A stretch of DNA of 64,000 bases from Bacteroidales bacterium (lineage in GTDB: Bacteria > Bacteroidota > Bacteroidia > Bacteroidales > CG2-30-32-10), in contig DAOQAK010000015.1 in the NCBI GenBank assembly GCA_035353855.1, positions 1 through 64,000 on the forward strand, read 5' to 3'. The notes below the pieces were generated by a model. It was not told the DNA's origin and searched no databases. It saw only the letters and a program-made list of their open reading frames with translations. Positions 45,633-53,904 of this stretch are shown here, piece after piece. Positions within the stretch are counted from its first letter, which is position 1. Each line of letters starts with the position of its first letter. A program made the translations under genes and the position numbers.

Positions 45633-47531
45633 ATGAAACAAATATTTCTAACTCTATTAATTTTTATTACATTATCAATAAATTTATTTTCGCAGGATTA
45701 CACTGCATCACAGATTTCATCCAACATGAAAGAAGATGCTTCGGCTGTGATACGATATGATCAAACAGACATTATAATTGAATCGTCAGGGAAATTTAAT
45801 GAGAAAAGAAAATCTGTTATAACCGTGCTGAATAAGAATGGAGATAATTATGCAGTATTCATGGAACCCTACGATAAATACAGCAAAATATCGGTTGCAT
45901 ATGCAAAGGTGATGAATGAGAACGGAGCAATTATAAAAGAAATTAAAAAAACGGATTTCAAAGATTACAGTTCTTATTCCGAATATACATTATACAGCGA
46001 CAACAGGGTTATTTATTACAAGCCATTGGTAAATGAATATCCATATACTGTAGAATATGAATGGCTGGTAAAATATAGTTCCACAATGTATCTGCCAAAA
46101 TGGATACCTCAAAGTTCACCTGATATTTCTGTCGAGAAATCCGTTTTTAATATTTCTACGCCAAAAGAAATGGCTTTCCGTTTCAAAGAATTTAATCTTA
46201 CAAGAACAGCCGGAATCAATTACGAAAAAGATCAAGATACTTATTCATGGACTGTCGAAAATTTGCCTGCATTCGAAGCAGAACCTTATTCTACAAACCT
46301 TATTGAAATTTTACCGGCAGTATTTATCGCTCCCAATAAATTTGAACTGGAGAATTTTTCAGGCAGTATGGAATCGTGGGAAGATTTTGGAAAATGGATA
46401 AAAAAATTAAATACAGAGAAGCAAAACCTTGATGATTCAACAGTTGCTAAATTAAACAGGCAGGCAGGCAGTATTACAAATAAAAAAGAAATTGTAAAAA
46501 CATTATACGAATATCTTCAATCAAAAACAAGGTATGTAAGTGTGCAGCTTGGCATTGGCGGATTTCAGCCTGTTGATGCGGCAACAGTAAAAAAGTTGGG
46601 CTATGGCGATTGCAAAGCTTTAAGTAATTATATGATTGCATTACTCAATGCTGTTGGAATAAAATCTTATTACACTTTGATCAAAGCAGGAAATAACAAG
46701 AATGTCATTCCCGATTTTCCGGGCTTACAATTTAACCATGTTATCGTTTGTGTTCCTATCGAGAAAGACACGATCTGGCTTGAATGTACTAATCAGCACA
46801 ATCCTTTTGGTTATATAGGAGGGTTTACTGATAACAGGTATGCTCTGGTGATAAATGAGAACGGAGGAAATTTAGTTCATACAAAGCACTATTTGGAAAA
46901 AGATAATTCAAGCACCAGCACAGTATTAATAAAAGTTAATTCGGATGGAAATGCAGATGCTTCAATAAAATCAACAAGTTCAGGACTCAATTATTATTCC
47001 TGTGCTGATATGCTAACGCAAACTAAAGAGGAACAAAAAAAATCGCTTTACAATAATTTAAATATTTCCGATTTCGAAATCAATGATTTTAATCTTGAAA
47101 AAACATCGAACGATATTCCTACGGTAAAAGGAAATTATAATTTGCTTTTAAAACAATTTGCATCATTAAGTTCAACACGAATTACCATTCCATTAAATTA
47201 TAAAAACTATAATGTTGAAATTCCTGAAAAGCTTAAGAAACGTAAATCTAAAATTGAAATTCAAAATTCATATTTCTATTCCGATACAATAACCTATGTT
47301 TTGCCTGATAGTTTTAAAGTTGAATTTAAACCGGCTGTTGTGGATCTAAGTATGCCTTTCGGTGATTTCACTACCCAGATAAAAGAGTTAAACTACAATG
47401 TAGTAAGATATATCAGGACACTCAAAATTTATGAAGGAAAATTTTCACCGGGTATTTATGAAGATTTTATTCAGTTTTTTAAATACATTGATATTTCAGA
47501 TAAAAATAAATTTGTATTCATTCACAGATAA
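45633..47531 (+). CDS. DUF3857 and transglutaminase-like exported protein
   Basis: A 632-aa exported protein. The frame opens at 45606, but the ATG at 45633 begins a standard signal peptide (MKQIFLTLLIFITLSINLFSQ). N-terminal DUF3857 (about 55-210) is followed by a transglutaminase-like core (about 280-400) with the Cys motif KKLGYGDCKALSNYM, His in LQFNHVIVCVP and an acidic third position in IWLECTNQHNPFG. A DUF3858-like C-terminus follows. Members are common in Bacteroidota and the substrate is unknown; peptide cross-linking or hydrolysis in the periplasm is possible. Confidence 0.88.
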   Translation: MKQIFLTLLIFITLSINLFSQDYTASQISSNMKEDASAVIRYDQTDIIIESSGKFNEKRKSVITVLNKNGDNYAVFMEPYDKYSKISVAYAKVMNENGAIIKEIKKTDFKDYSSYSEYTLYSDNRVIYYKPLVNEYPYTVEYEWLVKYSSTMYLPKWIPQSSPDISVEKSVFNISTPKEMAFRFKEFNLTRTAGINYEKDQDTYSWTVENLPAFEAEPYSTNLIEILPAVFIAPNKFELENFSGSMESWEDFGKWIKKLNTEKQNLDDSTVAKLNRQAGSITNKKEIVKTLYEYLQSKTRYVSVQLGIGGFQPVDAATVKKLGYGDCKALSNYMIALLNAVGIKSYYTLIKAGNNKNVIPDFPGLQFNHVIVCVPIEKDTIWLECTNQHNPFGYIGGFTDNRYALVINENGGNLVHTKHYLEKDNSSTSTVLIKVNSDGNADASIKSTSSGLNYYSCADMLTQTKEEQKKSLYNNLNISDFEINDFNLEKTSNDIPTVKGNYNLLLKQFASLSSTRITIPLNYKNYNVEIPEKLKKRKSKIEIQNSYFYSDTITYVLPDSFKVEFKPAVVDLSMPFGDFTTQIKELNYNVVRYIRTLKIYEGKFSPGIYEDFIQFFKYIDISDKNKFVFIHR

Positions 47532-47561
47532 ATTAATTTCAACATTTAAAAATCATCCATT

Positions 47562-49802
47562 ATGGTAAACAGAATTTTTCTTTTCGTTATTTTATTTTTC
47601 TACATTCAGATTACCTTTTCACAAAATAATAATAACACATCCCGGTTATCTCCGCTGACCAGAAAATTTTTATCTGAATCGGAAAAAAATATTGATAAAA
47701 GTAATTATATCTTTAAAAAAATAAACGGGAAAAATTATTTAAGCGCTTTAATCAAAGTGAGTGATAATACGGATATTTCCAGGCTTTCAAAACTGGATAT
47801 ACTTATTGGCACAAAAGCCGGAAATATATGGACTGTTCAAATCCCACCCGAAAACCTTGAAGCATTTGCTTCGATAAAAGAAATAGAATACATTCAACTT
47901 GACGAACCGGTTTTCATTAACCTCGACAGCGCCCGTCATGATACGCATACCGACTCCGTACACCAGGGTATTCAATTACCACAGGCATACACCGGGAAAA
48001 ATGTTGTAGTTGGTATCATTGATGCTGGTTTTGATTACACGCATCCTGCTTTCCTCGATACAAGCGGAAATAATTACCGCATTAAAAAAGTATGGGAACT
48101 TAAAGAAACAGGAACACCACCATCAGGATATACATACGGAAATGAAATAACTGATTCGGCTGCATTATTCAATGATGGCTATGATGTGAATACATTTTCA
48201 CATGGTTCGCATGTTGCAGGAATAGCCGCAGGTTCGGGCTATGGCAGCAGTAGCGATAATAAAAAATACAGAGGCATTGCTTTTGAAAGCGATTTGATTT
48301 TTGTTGGAATCAGGCCGGAACAAAGCGAATGGACAAATACAGGTGCCAGCTCAATTATTGATGGAATAAATTATATTTTTGATTATGCAGAATCTGTCGG
48401 CAAGCCTGCTGTTGCCAATTTAAGCTGGGGCTGTACAGTTGGTCCGCATGATGGCACTTCATTATTCAGCCAGGCAGTTGATAATCTTACCGGAGAAGGA
48501 AAAATATTTGTTTGCGCTGCAGGAAATAACGGGGCAACAAATATTCACCTTGGAAAAAAATTCAGCGCTAATGATACCTTACTTAAAACGGTTGTAAGTT
48601 TTTCGACATACATGAGCGCCAAGAAAACATGGGTAGATGCATGGGGTGATGCATCAGAAAATTTCTGTTCAAAACTTACCTTATGTAATGGCGCAACCCC
48701 GGTAGATTCTACAGAGTTTATTTGTCTCGATAATAATATTCATAACATTATTCTTAAAGCTTCCACAGGCGATACTTGTTTTGCAACTATTACAACATCT
48801 GCATCTGACTTCAATGGAAAGCCAAGAATATTCTTTGATTTTTTTAATAAATCAGCTAACCGTATTCTTATTACAATAAAAGCAAACAGTGGAACGGTAA
48901 ACATGTGGATGGGCTATGTTCTGGATTATACTGGCTACTATGGAAATTTTATTGCAGGCGGAATTACCGGCAGTGAAAATGGGAATAAAGATATGACCAT
49001 AAGCGATTTTGCTTCTACACATTCAGCAATATCTGCTGCGGCATATGTTTCAAAAGTAAAATTCACCAATATCGACGGACAAATCAATACTTACACCGGT
49101 TATACTGAAGGGAACATTACATCTTTCTCGAGTCATGGACCTGCTGCTGACAGCCTTACAAAACCTGATATTGCAGCTCCCGGAATGACCATTGCTTCTT
49201 CAATTAATTCATTTGACACCAACTATGATGCAGGAGGTACTGACAGGGTTTATGTTGTTACCTGTTATAACGACACGGTAAATAGCCATAATTATTGTTA
49301 TGCCGTTATGAGTGGTACTTCTATGGCATCGCCAATGACTTCAGGAATTATTGCATTGATGCTTGAAGCAAATCCTTCCCTTACTCCCGGTTTGGTAAAA
49401 TATATTTTGCAGTCAACCGCAATCACTGATAGTTATACAGGGGTTATTCCTTCTGAAGGAAGTAGTATTTGGGGATATGGAAAAATAAATGCTTATGCAG
49501 CTGTAAAGAAATCATGGACCGATGTCAATGTAAATAATATTTCAAACACCGAACTGAATTACATGATATATCCGAATCCCAACAACGGGAACTTCAGTAT
49601 TGATTATATTTCCAAAACGGATGAAGAAATAAATATTTCTATTATTGATATTCTTGGAAAAAATATTTTATCCGAAAACTGGAAAGTAAATACAGGCATT
49701 AATTCTGAAAGATTTAATTTTTCAGATGTAACAACAGGAATTTATTTCATTAAAATTTCTTCTTTAGAAGGAACATCCGTTTATAAAATGATCGTAAAAT
49801 AA
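47562..49802 (+). CDS. Secreted subtilisin-like (S8) serine protease with T9SS sorting domain
   Basis: A 746-aa protease. Signal peptide (MVNRIFLFVILFFYIQITFSQ). Catalytic triad in S8 order: Asp154 in GIIDAGFDYTHPAF, His214 in FSHGSHVAGIAAG, Ser587 in MSGTSMASPMTSG. The oxyanion Asn region is AAGNNG. A long insertion (about 330-480) sits before the Ser motif. The C-terminal sorting domain (IYPNPNNGNFSIDY and GIYFIKISSLEGTSVYKMI) directs export by T9SS. Probably a surface or released peptidase. Confidence 0.95.
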   Translation: MVNRIFLFVILFFYIQITFSQNNNNTSRLSPLTRKFLSESEKNIDKSNYIFKKINGKNYLSALIKVSDNTDISRLSKLDILIGTKAGNIWTVQIPPENLEAFASIKEIEYIQLDEPVFINLDSARHDTHTDSVHQGIQLPQAYTGKNVVVGIIDAGFDYTHPAFLDTSGNNYRIKKVWELKETGTPPSGYTYGNEITDSAALFNDGYDVNTFSHGSHVAGIAAGSGYGSSSDNKKYRGIAFESDLIFVGIRPEQSEWTNTGASSIIDGINYIFDYAESVGKPAVANLSWGCTVGPHDGTSLFSQAVDNLTGEGKIFVCAAGNNGATNIHLGKKFSANDTLLKTVVSFSTYMSAKKTWVDAWGDASENFCSKLTLCNGATPVDSTEFICLDNNIHNIILKASTGDTCFATITTSASDFNGKPRIFFDFFNKSANRILITIKANSGTVNMWMGYVLDYTGYYGNFIAGGITGSENGNKDMTISDFASTHSAISAAAYVSKVKFTNIDGQINTYTGYTEGNITSFSSHGPAADSLTKPDIAAPGMTIASSINSFDTNYDAGGTDRVYVVTCYNDTVNSHNYCYAVMSGTSMASPMTSGIIALMLEANPSLTPGLVKYILQSTAITDSYTGVIPSEGSSIWGYGKINAYAAVKKSWTDVNVNNISNTELNYMIYPNPNNGNFSIDYISKTDEEINISIIDILGKNILSENWKVNTGINSERFNFSDVTTGIYFIKISSLEGTSVYKMIVK

Positions 49803-49849
49803 TATAAATAATAAGAACACGTTGATTCTAAAATATAATTTATTTACCA

Positions 49850-50281
49850 ATGAAAAAATATTTATTAATAATCTTTGGAATTACAATTCTATTTTCCTGT
49901 TCAAAAAAAGACAATGATTCATCCATCACCAGTTGCTCAAAAGATGCAAGTAATTATTCCGATACCAGTGGAATAACATTTAATATCACGAAAGAAACCT
50001 GGTTCCTTATTCGTTACGATGATGGCGGAGGCTCGGTAAATATGATGCTTGCAGGGAAAACCAACGGAGATAGTGCAAAAATCAGGACTTCGGGCGATGG
50101 AGTATTTACTTATCTTAAATTAAATATGGATACTGCAAAAAAATTTGATTCTAATATTGAAATTTCTTTTAGTTATGGTTCAGTTAATGAAAATGAATTT
50201 AATGAAAATACCAACATCATGGTATTTAAAGGAAATGACACACTTAATGTACCATTAGAAAGTTGTACTCTTAAATATTAA
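49850..50281 (+). CDS. Lipoprotein of unknown function
   Basis: A 143-aa lipoprotein with lipobox (ILFSC, Cys16) followed by a Ser/Asp-rich linker. The remainder is beta-rich (GGGSVNMMLAGKTNGDSA). No family recognised. It lies 47 bp after the protease gene and 20 bp before the APH-RapZ fusion gene, so it could be cotranscribed with either. Confidence 0.7.
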   Translation: MKKYLLIIFGITILFSCSKKDNDSSITSCSKDASNYSDTSGITFNITKETWFLIRYDDGGGSVNMMLAGKTNGDSAKIRTSGDGVFTYLKLNMDTAKKFDSNIEISFSYGSVNENEFNENTNIMVFKGNDTLNVPLESCTLKY

Positions 50282-50301
50282 TTTCAAACAATAAAGAAAT
50301 C

Positions 50302-51741
50302 GTGGCAAATCAAGAAATTGAAAATAAATTATCCGAACTATTCAGAACATGGTCGGGAACTGATTTGAATACAATTACGGAGTTACCTTCGTCCGGTTCA
50401 TACCGCCGTTATTACAGGATATGTAGCAAATCAACTTCTGTTATTGGCGCTTTTAATAACGATATCCGCGAAAATCAGGCTTTCTTCACTTTTACCAAAC
50501 ATTTTTTCAGGAACAAATTAAATGTCCCTGAAATATATAAAATAGCCGACGACCAGCAAATATATCTTTTACAGGATTTAGGGAACACCACACTTTTCGG
50601 ATGGCTTACTGAAAAAAGAAAAGAAGAAAGTTTTTCATCATCAATCATTGAAACATATAAAAAAGTAATTTCTGCCCTGCCCCTTTTTCAAATCAAATAT
50701 TCCAAAGACCTTGATTATTCTGTTTGTTACCCGCGTGCTATGTTTGATAAACAATCGATGCTTTGGGATTTAAGTTATTTCAAATATTATTTTCTGAAAC
50801 TATCGCAAATTGCATTTGATGAACAAAAACTGGAAGATGATTTTCAAACTCTTTCGAATTATTTACTTCAAACCGATTGCAATAATTTTTTATACCGCGA
50901 CTTCCAGTCCAGGAACATAATGCTTTTCAATAATACACCATACTTCATCGATTACCAGGGTGGAAGAAAAGGTGCATTGCAATACGATATAGCTTCGCTG
51001 CTTTATGATGCAAAAGCCGATATTCCACAGGAAACAAAAAATATGCTTCTCGATTTTTATATGGATACCGTTTCACAATATATTAATATCGACAGAAAAA
51101 AATTCAGTGAATTATATTATGGATACGTGTTGATTCGTATCATGCAGGCATTAGGAGCATATGGATTCCGTGGGTTTTACGAAAAGAAAGAACATTTCCT
51201 GCAAAGCATTCCATACGCATTAGATAATTTAAAATGGCTTTTAAATAACACTTCACTGCCAATAAATATTCCAACATTAAAAAATCTTCTTGAAAAACTT
51301 ACGCTCTCTGAAAAGCTTTATAATCTTGGCAAACATGAAAATAAATTAACTGTAGCTATAAATAGTTTTTCATTTAAAAAAGGAATGCCTGATGATAATT
51401 CAGGCAATGGCGGTGGTTTTGTTTTCGATTGCAGAGCTTTGAATAATCCCGGCAGATACGACGAACTGAAACAACTCACGGGAAAAGACAAAGAAGTAAT
51501 AGAGTTCCTTCAGCGCGAACCTGAGATTTACGAATTCATGAACCATGTATACGGCCTGGTTGATAAAACTATTGAAAATTATATTTCCAGGAAATTTTCT
51601 CATTTGATGATTAGTTTCGGATGTACAGGCGGGCAGCATCGTTCGGTGTTTTGCGCCAACATGCTTTATGAACATATTAATCAAAAGTTTAAAATTAAAA
51701 CTACATTAACTCATCGGGAACTTAATAATATCAAAGCATGA
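50302..51741 (+). CDS. AmgK-like aminoglycoside-phosphotransferase-fold kinase fused to a RapZ C-terminal domain
   Basis: A 479-aa fusion. Residues 1-330 form an APH-fold kinase with catalytic loop FLYRDFQSRNIML and metal motif FIDYQGGRKGALQYDIASLLYD (in parts). This is like AmgK, the anomeric MurNAc/GlcNAc kinase of cell-wall salvage. Residues about 345-479 match the RapZ C-terminal domain: INSFSFKKGMPDDNSGNGGG, FVFDCRALNNPGRYDE and SFGCTGGQHRSVF. In E. coli RapZ this domain senses GlcN6P and binds small RNA. The start is GTG. It overlaps the next, MurU-like gene by 4 nt, matching AmgK-MurU pairs. Confidence 0.88.
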   Translation: MANQEIENKLSELFRTWSGTDLNTITELPSSGSYRRYYRICSKSTSVIGAFNNDIRENQAFFTFTKHFFRNKLNVPEIYKIADDQQIYLLQDLGNTTLFGWLTEKRKEESFSSSIIETYKKVISALPLFQIKYSKDLDYSVCYPRAMFDKQSMLWDLSYFKYYFLKLSQIAFDEQKLEDDFQTLSNYLLQTDCNNFLYRDFQSRNIMLFNNTPYFIDYQGGRKGALQYDIASLLYDAKADIPQETKNMLLDFYMDTVSQYINIDRKKFSELYYGYVLIRIMQALGAYGFRGFYEKKEHFLQSIPYALDNLKWLLNNTSLPINIPTLKNLLEKLTLSEKLYNLGKHENKLTVAINSFSFKKGMPDDNSGNGGGFVFDCRALNNPGRYDELKQLTGKDKEVIEFLQREPEIYEFMNHVYGLVDKTIENYISRKFSHLMISFGCTGGQHRSVFCANMLYEHINQKFKIKTTLTHRELNNIKA

Positions 51742-52478
51742 AAGCAATGATATTCGCTGCCGGTCTTGGCACCCGTTTAAAGCCCATAACTGACAACATT
51801 CCAAAAGCGCTTGTCACGGTAAATGGGATTCCTTTACTTGAGCATGTCATTATTAAACTTGCTTCTTCAGGGTTCAATGAAATTATTGTTAACACTCATC
51901 ATTTTCATGAGAAGATTATAAACTTCCTTCAAGAAAAAAAATATTTCGGAATTCAAATTAAAATCTCTGACGAAAGCGATAAGCTACTTGACACAGGTGG
52001 CGGACTAAAAAAAGCATCATGGTTCTTTAGCGATAACAAACCTTTCCTTGTTTATAACGTTGATGTTATTTCTGATATTGATTTGAATAACCTGTATTAT
52101 TCACACATCTGTTCAAATGCCATTGCAACAATAGCTGTAAGAGAAAGACAAACACAACGATATTTTCTTTTCAATGAAAACATGAATTTGTGCGGATGGA
52201 AAAATACAAAAACAAACGAACAAATCATTTCAAGAAATTCTTCAGAGAAAATAATACCATTGGCATTTAGCGGCATTCATATTATCAATCCACAAATTTT
52301 TGAATTGATTACCGAACAAGGAAAATTTTCGATGACCGATGTTTATTTACGACTTTCAACTTATCGCGACATTAAAGGATACCTGCATAATTCCGGTTAT
52401 TGGTTCGACCTCGGAAAACCTGAAACCATTAACGAAGTAGAGAATATTTTAAAACGTAACCATTCATTAAATGAATAA
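51738..52478 (+). CDS. MurU-like nucleotidyltransferase (sugar-1-phosphate)
   Basis: A 246-aa nucleotidyltransferase with the signature MIFAAGLGTRLKPITDNIPKAL, Lys and Asp motifs DTGGGLKKA and LVYNVDVISDIDL, and a C-terminal GYWFDLGKPETI. With the AmgK-like gene directly upstream (4-nt ATGA overlap) it most likely makes UDP-MurNAc or a related UDP-sugar from the sugar-1-phosphate, bypassing de novo synthesis. The exact sugar is inferred from context. It overlaps the next gene by 8 bp. Confidence 0.87.
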   Translation: MKAMIFAAGLGTRLKPITDNIPKALVTVNGIPLLEHVIIKLASSGFNEIIVNTHHFHEKIINFLQEKKYFGIQIKISDESDKLLDTGGGLKKASWFFSDNKPFLVYNVDVISDIDLNNLYYSHICSNAIATIAVRERQTQRYFLFNENMNLCGWKNTKTNEQIISRNSSEKIIPLAFSGIHIINPQIFELITEQGKFSMTDVYLRLSTYRDIKGYLHNSGYWFDLGKPETINEVENILKRNHSLNE

Positions 52479-53904
52479 GATTATCGATAGACCATTATTC
52501 TGGATTCTGCTGCTTTGCCTGCTGTTATTGCCTTTTCTTATTCTTTCGTTTTACAGTCATCCTTCTGCCGATGATTATATAATTGCAGCAGTAATCAGGG
52601 AAAAAGGGATATACGAGCATTTCAAACAGGTGTATTTTGAATGGAGCGGAAGATATTTTTCAACAATTATCTCATTATTCTCGCCTCTTGTCTTCGGTTG
52701 GATTTTCGGATATAAAATAATCCCTTTTCTTCTTATCATTCTTTTTTATTTTAGCATCTGCTTCTTTTTTCGAAGTATTTTCCGTGAATCGTTAACACTA
52801 ATAAAAACACATCTTATATCGCTTTTCATCATCATCCTTTTTTTTAACAAAATGCCTTCAACTGCTGAAGGGATATACTGGATCAGCTCCTCATTAAATT
52901 ATTTTCTTTCTATTATTTTTATTTTATTTTTCTTCTCAATTATAATAAGAGTATGGAATAAGACCAATGTTAAAAATTCATCTAACATATTTCTTTGTCT
53001 GCTTCCTGTCATCATTATTGGCAGTAATGAAATAAGCATGATATTTATTGATGAAATTTTATTTACAATCATTATCACACAATTTATTTTGAAAAGAAAA
53101 ATTAAACCCGTTATACTTATATCTGCTGGTTGTGCATTAATTGCAAGTCTATTTGAAATCAGTACACCCGGGAACTTTTTCAAAATGGATTCCTTCCCGG
53201 TACATTCCAATTTATTGCTTGCTTTAAAATTATCTTCCATTTCATTTTTAAAAATCGGTGGAACATATTTAAAAGACCCTGTATTTATTATTGGATCCAT
53301 GTTATTTATTTCATTTCTGCCAACATTATACAAAAATGAGAACATTCAAAAGGTTATTATCTTTCCACCATACATTACAGTCCCTGTAAGTATTATAATT
53401 ATCATCAGTCTTTATTTTATTGTTTCGTTCAGTACAGGGATGAATCCGGCTTTAAGAATACATAATGAAGTTGGTTTTATTTTTATTTTTATGTGGTTTT
53501 ATAATATCATTGTCTTACATAATTATTTTTTCAAGCTGAATAAAATTGAAATGATCGAAGTACCTGATTTACTTATAAAACTTTTAAGTATAGGCGCCAT
53601 AATCATTATCGTTTCTGATTTCAATAAGGAACCCGGAAAAGAGATTTCTCCCGAAGGAAATATTTTCCGTGCAGGCTATGATTTAATTATTAATGCGCAA
53701 ACATATAATTCCGAACTTAATAAACGTGAAGCTTTAATTCAGGAATCCGTTGCGAAAAATATTAAATATCTCGAAGTGCCTGCATTAACTAAAATCCCTA
53801 CAACAATACATTTTATTGATATTTCCGATAAAACATACGATTGGATAAATATTAGTACGGCAGAATATTTCGGGCTTGACTCAATAAAAATTTCAACACC
53901 ATGA
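52471..53904 (+). CDS. Polytopic membrane protein, DUF6056-like
   Basis: A 477-aa protein with about ten or more TM helices. SHPSADDYIIAAVI in the first loop (Asp-Asp after TM1) and YFEWSGRYFSTII are typical of DUF6056 and recall GT-C type glycosyltransferases, which use a loop acidic pair. A soluble C-terminal tail follows (about 420-477). A sugar-transfer role is possible. It overlaps both neighbours (8 bp and 4 bp), so it belongs to the amgK-murU-like operon. Confidence 0.78.
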   Translation: MNKIIDRPLFWILLLCLLLLPFLILSFYSHPSADDYIIAAVIREKGIYEHFKQVYFEWSGRYFSTIISLFSPLVFGWIFGYKIIPFLLIILFYFSICFFFRSIFRESLTLIKTHLISLFIIILFFNKMPSTAEGIYWISSSLNYFLSIIFILFFFSIIIRVWNKTNVKNSSNIFLCLLPVIIIGSNEISMIFIDEILFTIIITQFILKRKIKPVILISAGCALIASLFEISTPGNFFKMDSFPVHSNLLLALKLSSISFLKIGGTYLKDPVFIIGSMLFISFLPTLYKNENIQKVIIFPPYITVPVSIIIIISLYFIVSFSTGMNPALRIHNEVGFIFIFMWFYNIIVLHNYFFKLNKIEMIEVPDLLIKLLSIGAIIIIVSDFNKEPGKEISPEGNIFRAGYDLIINAQTYNSELNKREALIQESVAKNIKYLEVPALTKIPTTIHFIDISDKTYDWINISTAEYFGLDSIKISTP

